DNA from: Kitasatospora sp. SUK 42 | GTDB taxonomy: Bacteria > Actinomycetota > Actinomycetes > Streptomycetales > Streptomycetaceae | Assembly (NCBI RefSeq): GCF_015776785.2 | Contig: NZ_LFMD02000002.1 | Coordinates: 1,679,667-1,743,666, forward strand | DNA: 64,000 bases | Reading direction: 5' to 3' | Part shown: piece by piece, positions 1 to 6,722 of the stretch | Position numbering within the stretch: position 1 is the stretch's first letter | How the letters are laid out: each line of letters opens with the position of its first letter | Notes under the pieces: model-generated | What the model saw: only the letters and a program-made list of their open reading frames with translations | Databases searched by the model: none | What the model was told of the DNA's origin: nothing | Made by a program: the position numbers and the translations under genes

Positions 1-652
1 TGGTGGCGGCCCGGCCCGCGTCGCGGCCGGCCTTCTCCAGGTCGGCGCCCTTGAGGCCCTTGGCCCGCAAAGCCGGCTCGGCCTTGTCCTTGGCGTTGCC
101 GTAGGCCTCCTTGATCTTGCCCATGCCCTGCTGGGAGCCGTCGCCGTTGTACATCATCACGTAGTCGTCGCGGGGGATGGAGACCGACTGCACCTTGCCG
201 CCGTTCGCGGGTATGTGCAGCAGGATCAGCGAGTTGGTGTTGTAGCCGCCGATCTCCGAGCTGTAGCCGGCGTGCAGCTCGTCCTGGATGAACTGCGGAT
301 CGATGTCCGAACCGTCCATGTTCTTGCGGCTGTCCAGGCCGATCAGCAACAGGTTGACCGAGTTGTCCAGGTGCTTGGGGGCGTCCTTCCTGGTCTCCGC
401 GATGACGCTGGACGTGGTCATCCCGTCGGTGAGCGCCTTGTACTCGTACCAGACCACCCCGCTCGCGGCGAACACCGCGAAGCCCACCGTGCAGGCCACC
501 ACCCGGCCCGCGATCAGCACCGGGGAGGGTCCGCCACCGCTCGCGGCCTTGCGGGCGGCGGCCCGGCCGCCGGGCTGCCGCCCGGTGCCCTGCGACGGCT
601 CGGTGCTCTCCGACGGCTCGGTGCCCTCCGGCTGCTCGGTGCGCTCGGCCAT
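1..652 (-). CDS. LytR-CpsA-Psr (LCP) family protein, 3' end outside window
   Basis: LCP proteins transfer lipid-linked glycopolymers such as teichoic acids or galactan onto peptidoglycan at the outer face of the membrane. The visible part is the N-terminal 217 codons from an ATG at 650-652. It has a Glu/Ser/Pro/Gly-rich cytoplasmic tail of about 44 residues, one membrane segment (about 45-68), then the start of the LCP domain with NLLLIGLDSR (about 100-109) and SIPRDDYV (about 158-165). Both motifs are typical of the family, and the arginines and aspartates bind the lipid pyrophosphate. The catalytic domain continues beyond base 1. The family is clear but the specific polymer is not. Confidence 0.9.
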   Translation of the reverse strand, partial: MAERTEQPEGTEPSESTEPSQGTGRQPGGRAAARKAASGGGPSPVLIAGRVVACTVGFAVFAASGVVWYEYKALTDGMTTSSVIAETRKDAPKHLDNSVNLLLIGLDSRKNMDGSDIDPQFIQDELHAGYSSEIGGYNTNSLILLHIPANGGKVQSVSIPRDDYVMMYNGDGSQQGMGKIKEAYGNAKDKAEPALRAKGLKGADLEKAGRDAGRAAT

Positions 653-848
653 GGTGCGTCCCCCGGGTCCCGGACCGTTCGGCCCGCGTTCGACAGGTCT
701 GTAGCGGCCAGCGAAACACACGAACCGATCAAGCCGAAACGGTTCGCCGTCAAAGTGCCAGCGATGGGACCGATTTGGGAACGAAGCGACGGTGGTTCCC
801 AGTCGGAGGCCGGGGCACGGAGGACTTCACGTGGCTTGAGACGTCCAC

Positions 849-882
849 GAGGCCCGGATCGGAACCATCCGACCCGGGCCTC
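849..882 (-). terminator. Hairpin terminator downstream of tRNA-Lys
   Basis: A GAGGCCCGG / CCGGGCCTC stem with a second short paired segment (ATCGG/CCGA) lies just 3' of the tRNA on the minus strand. It fits a transcription terminator for the tRNA transcript. Confidence 0.6.
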
Positions 883-887
883 GGCGG

Positions 888-960
888 TGGGCCGCCAGGG
901 GCTCGAACCCTGAACCTACGGATTAAAAGTCCGCAGCTCTGCCAATTGAGCTAGCGGCCC
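888..960 (-). tRNA. tRNA-Lys (UUU anticodon)
   Basis: The minus strand folds as a 73-nt cloverleaf. The acceptor is GGGCCGC paired with GCGGCCC plus discriminator A. The D loop is AGCTCAATTGGCAGAGC, the anticodon loop is CTTTTAA (anticodon TTT), and the T arm contains GGTTCGAACC. The 3' CCA is not encoded. Confidence 0.96.
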
Positions 961-1018
961 GCGGCCCTTGGTCCCCACTCGATCCCGATGGTCCCGGTTG
1001 GGGAGGGCCACGGCGATC

Positions 1019-1771
1019 CTACCCGGTGGGGGCCAGGGCTCCGCCAGTGGATTCACCGGGCGCGCCGGTGGCGGGGGGCCGTTCCCGGAGCGGGCCGTAG
1101 TGGGCGGCGCGGACCCGGCGGAGCCAGTCCTCGGCCGGGCGCCGGTCGGGGGCGGCGGGCAGGACGCCGGGGCGGGCGAGGCGCTCGGCGGCGCCGGCCA
1201 GCAGCGATTCGGCGGTGGCCGGGTGGTCCGCGATGCGTTCGCCCAGGTCACGGATGTGCTCCGGATCGGGAAGCCGGATCACGTTCTGGCCCGTCTCGTG
1301 CAGCCGGACGGCCTGTTCGACCAGCCGGACCAGGTGCCGGGCGTGTTTGGCGGCCCGGCGGCGGGTGGCGGGATCGGTGGTGTCGCGGGCCAGCAGCTTG
1401 CGGAACTGCTGCTCCGCGTAGCCCAGATAGGCCTTGCGGACGGCCGGCCCGCTGAGGAAGGTCGAGCGGATCCCGATCAGCTCGCGCCCGAGCGGGGTGA
1501 CGCTCTCGTACAGGTCCTCCGGCAGCCAGACGAGTTCGGAGGCGGTCGGATTGCAGGACAGCGCCAGGCGGCACCACTTGGCGGCCTCGTGCAGGGTGAC
1601 GTCCGGCGCGGTGGTGACGTGCGACTCGGCCGGGCGGTCCAGGCCGTGCAACTCCTCGGTGGGGACGGCGAACAGCCCGAGCCGGTCGACGTCCGAGCCC
1701 GCGTGGGCGAAGCCGTACGCGGTGGAGCCGACGATGCCGGACAGCAGGACGGTGCCGGGGGTGGCGGGCAG
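1019..1771 (-). CDS. Nucleotidyltransferase-domain protein (RlaP-like, pol-beta superfamily)
   Basis: This resembles predicted nucleotidyltransferases of the DNA-polymerase-beta superfamily, including the RlaP group linked to RNA repair. Near the N terminus is GSTAYGFAHAGSDVDRLGLF, which carries the GS and the metal-binding DxD-like pattern (DVDRLG). A helical C-terminal half follows. About 250 residues are predicted. The start is uncertain. A strong GAGAGGAG ribosome-binding site ends 6 nt before an in-frame CTG at 1769-1771, and no in-frame ATG, GTG or TTG lies nearby. The call therefore implies a rare CTG start or an upstream sequence error. The gene is divergent from the winged-helix gene at 1880. 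Substrate and role are unknown. Confidence 0.7.
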   Translation of the reverse strand: MPATPGTVLLSGIVGSTAYGFAHAGSDVDRLGLFAVPTEELHGLDRPAESHVTTAPDVTLHEAAKWCRLALSCNPTASELVWLPEDLYESVTPLGRELIGIRSTFLSGPAVRKAYLGYAEQQFRKLLARDTTDPATRRRAAKHARHLVRLVEQAVRLHETGQNVIRLPDPEHIRDLGERIADHPATAESLLAGAAERLARPGVLPAAPDRRPAEDWLRRVRAAHYGPLRERPPATGAPGESTGGALAPTG

Positions 1772-1879
1772 GGCGGGCTCCTCTCGAACGGACGGCCGGG
1801 TACCGCATCCTCTCCGGAACGGGCCGCGCCGGGCCAGCGAATTCCGGTCCGGACCGGCCCGGCCGCCGATACTGGCCCC

Positions 1880-3103
1880 ATGGAGCACGATCCCCACCTG
1901 GAAGCCGTCGGCGCCGGCACCTTGCGGGCCTGGTGGTCGCACCGGCAGTGGCTGGACCGCCCGCACACCGGGGCCTCCGCCGCCGAGGTGCTGGCCGCCA
2001 CCGGCTGGGCCCGCTCGGTGGGCGGCGCGGCGCCGTACCTGGGTCTGTTCGCCCGGGCCGGGCTGGGGCGGGCGGAGGTGGACGCCGAGCTGGCCGCCCT
2101 GCGGGTGCACGAGCTGCCGTCCGCGCGCGGCTGCACCTACGTGCTGCCCGCCGACGACTTCGCGCTCGGGCTGGCGGTCGGCGCGGCCGCCCCGACGGGC
2201 GAACTGGCCGCGGCGCAGAAGCACCTGGGGGTCGGCCGGGACGAGGTGGAACAGCTGTGCCTGGCCGTCGAACGGGCCCTGGCCGGCGGCGGGCCGCTGG
2301 ACCCGACCACGATCCGCGAGGCGGTCGGCGACGCCGTCCGGCCGCTCGGCGAGGCGGGCCGCAAGCGCGGCCTGGCGACGACCCTGCCGCTCGCCCTCGG
2401 GCTGATGCAGTCGCGCGGCCGGATCCGCCGGGTGCCGGTCAACGGCCGCCTGGACCAGCAGCGTTACGGCTACGTCGGCTGGGACCAGCCGGTCCTCGGG
2501 GACGCCGTCGACCTCGCCCGCCGCTACTTCTCCTGGGCCGGCCCGGCCACCCTCAAGCACTTCCGCTGGTTCTCCGGCTTCAGCGCCGCCACCGCCCGGC
2601 AGGCCGTCGCCGAGGCCGGGCCGGTCCCGGTCGCCCCCGGGTCGGAGCTCCTGCTGCCGCCCGAACTCGCCGAGGAGTTCGCCGGGTTCGTGGTTCCCGC
2701 CGAGCCGCACTACACCCTGCTGGCCGGCATCGACGGCATCCACCTGCTGCACCGCGACCTGCCCCGGCTGCTCGACCCCGCCGACGCCGCCCGCCCGCTG
2801 CCCGCCGGCCGGGCCGGGCGCGCCTTCGGCTCCGAGACCGACCCGCAGACCCACCTCGTGCTCGACCGCGGCCGGATCGTGGGCCTCTGGGAGTACGACC
2901 CCGAGCGGGCCGAGATCGTCCACCTGTCCTTCGTCCCGCTCGACGACGCGCTGCGCGAGGCGGTGGCCCGCACCGAGGCGTTCGTCCGGGACGAGCTCGG
3001 CGACGCCCGCGGCTTCAGCCTCGACTCCCCGAAGAGCCGCGCCCCGAAGATCGCGGCGCTACGGGCCGCGGCGGCCGCCCAGGCCGGCGGAACCCCCGTG
3101 TAA
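1880..3103 (+). CDS. Winged-helix DNA-binding protein (HTH_42/AlkZ-like superfamily)
   Basis: The 407-residue length and the layout (repeated winged-helix modules, the FRWFSGFS region and a C-terminal LVLDRGRIVGLWEY block) match the HTH_42 family. Some members, AlkZ and YcaQ, are DNA glycosylases that unhook alkylation or crosslink damage. I do not see an unambiguous QxQ or QxD catalytic motif, so enzyme activity cannot be claimed. The ATG at 1880 follows the last in-frame upstream region shared with the divergent gene and has no clear Shine-Dalgarno, so it may be leaderless. The SDR gene begins 10 bases after its stop, which suggests an operon. Confidence 0.75.
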   Translation: MEHDPHLEAVGAGTLRAWWSHRQWLDRPHTGASAAEVLAATGWARSVGGAAPYLGLFARAGLGRAEVDAELAALRVHELPSARGCTYVLPADDFALGLAVGAAAPTGELAAAQKHLGVGRDEVEQLCLAVERALAGGGPLDPTTIREAVGDAVRPLGEAGRKRGLATTLPLALGLMQSRGRIRRVPVNGRLDQQRYGYVGWDQPVLGDAVDLARRYFSWAGPATLKHFRWFSGFSAATARQAVAEAGPVPVAPGSELLLPPELAEEFAGFVVPAEPHYTLLAGIDGIHLLHRDLPRLLDPADAARPLPAGRAGRAFGSETDPQTHLVLDRGRIVGLWEYDPERAEIVHLSFVPLDDALREAVARTEAFVRDELGDARGFSLDSPKSRAPKIAALRAAAAAQAGGTPV

Positions 3104-3113
3104 CGTGCGGAAC

Positions 3114-3875
3114 ATGTCGACCACCACCCCCGAAGAGGTCCTGATCGTCACCGGCGCCGGCCGCGGCATCGGCGCCGCCACCGCCCTGCTGGCCGGCCGC
3201 CGCGGCTACCGGGTCTGCGTCAACTACCGTACGGACGAGGCCTCCGCCGCCTCCGTCGTGGACGCCATCCGGGCCGAGGGCGGCACCGCCCTCGCCGTCC
3301 GCGCCGACGTCAGCCGCACCGCCGAGGTGGAGCGGCTGTTCGCCACGGTGGACACCGAACTCGGGGCGCTCACCGGGCTGGTGAACAACGCGGGCACGCT
3401 GGAGAGGCAGTGCCGGCTGGAGGACATCGACGAGGACCGGCTGAACCGGATCTGGGCCGCCAACATCACCGGCCCGTTCCTGTGCGCGGCCCAGGCCGTG
3501 CGCCGGATGTCCACCCGGTACGGCGGGCGCGGCGGCGCGATCGTCAACGTCGGCTCGGCCGCCTCCCGGATCGGCTCGCCCAACGAGTACGTCGACTACG
3601 CGGCCGCCAAGGGCGCGGTGGACTCGATGACCCGCGGACTGGCCCTGGAGGTCGCGGCCGAGGGCATCCGGGTCAACACCGTGCGCCCGGGCCTCATCCA
3701 CACCGACATCCACGCGCTCGGCGGCGAGCCCGGGCGGGTCGACCGGGTCGCCCCCAACCTGCCGATGCGGCGCGGAGGGCGGCCGGAGGAGGTCGCCGAG
3801 GCGATCCTGTTCCTGCTCTCCCCGGCCGCCTCGTACACCACCGGTGCGTTCCTGGAGGTCTCCGGCGGGCGGTGA
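3114..3875 (+). CDS. SDR family NAD(P)-dependent oxidoreductase
   Basis: A classical short-chain dehydrogenase/reductase of 253 residues. It has the cofactor-binding TGAGRGIG near the N terminus, the NNAG structural motif, a serine in NVGSAASR, and the catalytic Tyr/Lys pair in YAAAKG (about Y162/K166). The ending LFLLSPAASYTTGAFLEVSGG is typical of FabG-like members. The substrate cannot be read from sequence. The ATG at 3114 is preferred over a GTG at 3105 because neither has a good ribosome-binding site and the ATG gives the usual family N terminus. It is probably co-transcribed with the winged-helix gene. Confidence 0.9.
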   Translation: MSTTTPEEVLIVTGAGRGIGAATALLAGRRGYRVCVNYRTDEASAASVVDAIRAEGGTALAVRADVSRTAEVERLFATVDTELGALTGLVNNAGTLERQCRLEDIDEDRLNRIWAANITGPFLCAAQAVRRMSTRYGGRGGAIVNVGSAASRIGSPNEYVDYAAAKGAVDSMTRGLALEVAAEGIRVNTVRPGLIHTDIHALGGEPGRVDRVAPNLPMRRGGRPEEVAEAILFLLSPAASYTTGAFLEVSGGR

Positions 3876-3960
3876 CGGCGCCTGCCGGGGCGTGCCCTTC
3901 AGCGAACAGCCCCCTCCGGTTTCCTTCCGCCGATCCGCCCGCGCCCGTACGGTGGAGGCC

Positions 3961-4656
3961 ATGACCGACGCCTTCATCGACATCCCCGGTGTGCGCAACT
4001 TCCGTGACGCGGGCGGGATCGGCTCCCTCCGCCGGGGCGTGCTGTACCGCTCCGGATCCCTCCACACGCTCACCGAGGAGGGCGCCCGGAAGCTCAAGGC
4101 CCTCGGCCTGCGGACGGTGGTCGACCTGCGCAGCCCGTTCGAGCAGGAGATCTGGCCGGACCAGCGGCACGGCCTCGACCACGAGACCCTCAGCGTGCCG
4201 ACCCTGCCCGCCAACCGCGAGGACGTCGACCTCCCCTGGCCCGAGGACCAGGCCGACCTCTACCTCTTCATGCCCGAGACGGCCGGCCGCTCGCTCGCCG
4301 CGGTGGTCCGCCATCTGGCCACCCCTCAGGCGCTGCCGGTGGTCGTCCACTGCGCCGTCGGCAAGGACCGCACCGGCCTCACCATCGCCGTCCTGCAGTC
4401 CCTGCTGGGCGCCTCCGACGCCGACATCACCGCCGACTACCTGCTCTCCAACGTCGGCCTCGGCCTGGACAAGGGCCCCGCCCCGTACATCGACGAGACC
4501 GGCACCGAGCGGGTCTCCCGCCCGGTCAGCGCCGAACTCATCGCCTCCTCCCTCGGCTGGATCCGCACCCACCACGGCACCGTCCCCGACTACCTCCGCT
4601 CCCACGGCGTCACCGAGGCCGAACTCGCCGCCCTCCACGCCAACCTCTCGGTCTGA
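3961..4656 (+). CDS. Tyrosine-protein phosphatase (Y_phosphatase3 family)
   Basis: Encodes a 231-residue cytoplasmic phosphatase of the family that hydrolyses phosphotyrosine or phosphoinositides. The signature loop HCAVGKDRTG (about residues 130-139) supplies the nucleophilic cysteine and the phosphate-binding arginine. The N-terminal VRNFRDAGG and the TVVDLRS segment with its general-acid region match the family (PF13350). It starts 85 bases after the SDR gene on the same strand and may be read with it. No membrane or signal segment is visible. Confidence 0.92.
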   Translation: MTDAFIDIPGVRNFRDAGGIGSLRRGVLYRSGSLHTLTEEGARKLKALGLRTVVDLRSPFEQEIWPDQRHGLDHETLSVPTLPANREDVDLPWPEDQADLYLFMPETAGRSLAAVVRHLATPQALPVVVHCAVGKDRTGLTIAVLQSLLGASDADITADYLLSNVGLGLDKGPAPYIDETGTERVSRPVSAELIASSLGWIRTHHGTVPDYLRSHGVTEAELAALHANLSV

Positions 4657-4694
4657 CCCGGCGTCGCCCCGCAGGCGGGAGTTCGCCCCGACCG

Positions 4695-5192
4695 CTACCC
4701 CTGGCGTTCGAAGCGCCACCACTGGGTGGGGGCGTCGACGTCCTCCCACTGGTGGACGGGGGCGCCGGGGGTGTCCGCGGCGGTGAGGGGCTTGCCGCTG
4801 ATGAAGCTGGTGACGGTGTACGTGCCCGGTGCGTCGACGTGGGCCTCCAGCAGCCACTCCTGCGCGCCGAAGGCGTTGGCGGACCACTGCTGGATCGGGA
4901 CGCCGTCCTCCGGGGAGGCGCCGGTGACGTCGAGGCGCTTGCCGCTGGCGGCGTTCTCGATGTGGAAGAGCGCCCCGCCCGGGTGCACGGGCGCGAGCTG
5001 CCAGAGCTGGGCCTCGGAGCCGTCCTCCGCGCCCAGCCGGACGCGGGCGCCGCTGCGCCGGGAGCCGTCGGCCACCTCCAGCAGCAGGCCGCTGCCGACG
5101 TTGCGGATCCGGTAGCGGCCGTCGGTGACCGCGGCGTCGGCCGCGCGGTCGGTCACGCTCTCGATCCCGCTCTCAGTAACGCTGTCAGTCAT
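4695..5192 (-). CDS. Ricin-type beta-trefoil (RICIN) domain protein, no signal peptide
   Basis: The 165-residue protein is almost entirely one beta-trefoil domain. Five QxW-like repeats are visible (AQLWQL, IQQWSA, AQEWLL, VHQWED, TQWWRF), the hallmark of ricin-B-type carbohydrate-binding folds. Streptomycete RICIN domains are usually attached to secreted hydrolases. This one has a polar, Asp/Glu/Ser-rich N terminus and no signal sequence, so it should act inside the cell unless exported unconventionally. The start is the ATG at 5190-5192. Ligand unknown. It is divergent from the small membrane protein gene at 5316. Confidence 0.85.
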   Translation of the reverse strand: MTDSVTESGIESVTDRAADAAVTDGRYRIRNVGSGLLLEVADGSRRSGARVRLGAEDGSEAQLWQLAPVHPGGALFHIENAASGKRLDVTGASPEDGVPIQQWSANAFGAQEWLLEAHVDAPGTYTVTSFISGKPLTAADTPGAPVHQWEDVDAPTQWWRFERQG

Positions 5193-5315
5193 GTTCGAAT
5201 CCTCCCACTGCGGACCGCCCGGTGGCCCCGTACCAGGGGGCCCGGCCGGGCGGCCCGTTCGCCGGGTTATGGTCGGAAGCCGACGCAGCCCTACGACCAA
5301 CGAGTGGAGTCGACG

Positions 5316-5660
5316 ATGGCGAAGGTCCCGAACGTGCTCTCGGCCGCCGCGCCCGCCGCGCTGACCGCGGCGAGCGGTCTGGTCGGCGGTTACGGTGTGG
5401 CCCGCTGGACCGGCCGACGCGAACTGGGCGGCGCGGTGCTGGCGGTGGCCGGTGCCGGGGCGGCCGCGCAGTGGCGCCGCAGCTCGGGCACGGCCGCGGC
5501 GGCGGCGCTGACCGGCCTGTACGTGGCGGCCTTCGGCGGCTCGCACCCGCTGGCGAAGCGGATCGGCGCCTGGCCGTCCGTGTTCGCCGTCACCGGTGTG
5601 GTCGCGGCGGCCTCGACGGCCGCGACGGCGCTGTCCGCCTGCAAGGCCTGCAAGCGCTGA
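5316..5660 (+). CDS. Small Ala-rich membrane protein, function unknown
   Basis: A 114-residue Ala/Gly-rich protein with about three hydrophobic segments separated by short basic loops (ARWTGRRE, QWRRSSG), ending in CKACKR. I do not recognise a family. The ATG at 5316 is preceded by GTGGAGTCGACG, which contains a GGAG ribosome-binding site. The Cys-rich basic end could bind metal or simply be a cytoplasmic tail. Confidence 0.7.
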   Translation: MAKVPNVLSAAAPAALTAASGLVGGYGVARWTGRRELGGAVLAVAGAGAAAQWRRSSGTAAAAALTGLYVAAFGGSHPLAKRIGAWPSVFAVTGVVAAASTAATALSACKACKR

Positions 5661-5703
5661 CCGGCTCGGCGCTCGGCTCAGCCCTCGGCCCGGGGCCCGG
5701 TGC

Positions 5704-6537
5704 TCACCGGGCCGCCGTACCGAACCGCGCCTCGAAGGCGGCCCGGTTCGCCGAGACCGGCGAGCGGTCCCAGACCGCGAACACCACCCGGTCGAACGCG
5801 GCCCCGTACCGGGCCAGCGCGCCCTCGAAGGCCTCGGCGACCTCCGCCGGGTCGTTGCGGAACACCCCGCAGCCCCAGGCGCCGAGCACCAGCGCCCGGA
5901 CCTCGTGCCGGGCCGCCGCCGCGAGCACCCGCAGGGCCCGCTCGGCGAGCACGCCCCGGACGTCCGTACCGGGCGAACGCCGTTCCAGCTGACCGGCGTT
6001 GGGGGCGGGCGAGGTCAGGAAGGTGACCGGGTACGGCCGGGCCAGCAGGTCGCCCCGCCCGCCGCGGATCACCGGGACGGCCGGCGAGACGATCACCCGG
6101 TGGCTGTACCGCAGGTCGGTCGAGGCCCGGTGCGCCTCGTAGTAGTCGGGTGCCTCCAGCAGGCAGTCGTACAGCAGCGCACTGCGGCACAGGTCCTCCT
6201 CCTGGGCGCGGGCGCCGCGCAGGTAGCCGCCGCCGGGGTTGCGCGCGGAGGCGAAGTTCAGCACCCCGACCGGCCCGGCCCCGGCCCCGACCAGCCGCCG
6301 GGCGGCCTCGACGCTCCCCTCGGCCGTCACCTCCGCCGGCCCGGCCAGCGGCCCCGGGCCCCGTCCGTCCTCGGCCAGCAGCGCGTCCAGCGCCTCCGGC
6401 GCGTACGACACCGTGCCGGCCTTCGCCGCCGTCAACTGCTCCCCCACCTGGACGAGTTCGCCCCCGGCCGTCCGGTAGCTCCCCCGCGCGGCGATCTCCT
6501 CGTTCACTCGTGCCACGTCGTGCAGTCTGCTGCTCAT
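5704..6537 (-). CDS. TIGR02452 family, bacterial PARG-like macrodomain protein
   Basis: The 277-residue protein contains GGG-x7-QEE (GGG at about 102-104, QEE at about 112-114). This is the signature of poly(ADP-ribose) glycohydrolases, where the second glutamate attacks the ribose-ribose bond. The NFASARNPGGGYL context and the C-terminal LGAWGCGVFRNDP block match the bacterial microbial-type PARG/TIGR02452 family. It would remove ADP-ribose chains or related modifications in the cytoplasm. The ATG at 6535-6537 is chosen over an in-frame start 51 bases upstream because the family normally begins MSxRLxxVAR-like. No ADP-ribosyltransferase lies beside it. Confidence 0.85.
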   Translation of the reverse strand: MSSRLHDVARVNEEIAARGSYRTAGGELVQVGEQLTAAKAGTVSYAPEALDALLAEDGRGPGPLAGPAEVTAEGSVEAARRLVGAGAGPVGVLNFASARNPGGGYLRGARAQEEDLCRSALLYDCLLEAPDYYEAHRASTDLRYSHRVIVSPAVPVIRGGRGDLLARPYPVTFLTSPAPNAGQLERRSPGTDVRGVLAERALRVLAAAARHEVRALVLGAWGCGVFRNDPAEVAEAFEGALARYGAAFDRVVFAVWDRSPVSANRAAFEARFGTAAR

Positions 6538-6626
6538 GTCCGCGACGCTACGGGAGCTCCGCCCTCGCGCGCCACAGGTTATTCTCACCCCCAGAACAAC
6601 GAGGCCCGGGAGGTGCCGGGGGAACG

Positions 6627-6663
6627 CGAAGGGCCCGCTCCGGGTGACGGAGCGGGCCCTTCG
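6627..6663 (-). terminator. Strong hairpin terminator after the DEAD-box helicase gene
   Basis: A near-perfect 16-bp stem (CGAAGGGCCCGCTCCG paired with CGGAGCGGGCCCTTCG) with a GGTGA loop. It lies between the helicase stop (6723) and the start of the PARG-like gene, both on the minus strand. Confidence 0.8.
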
Positions 6664-6722
6664 GCGTTCTTTCAGTGCGACCTTCTCAGCGCGACCGGCG
6701 GTCGATCACCGGTCGTACCGGG

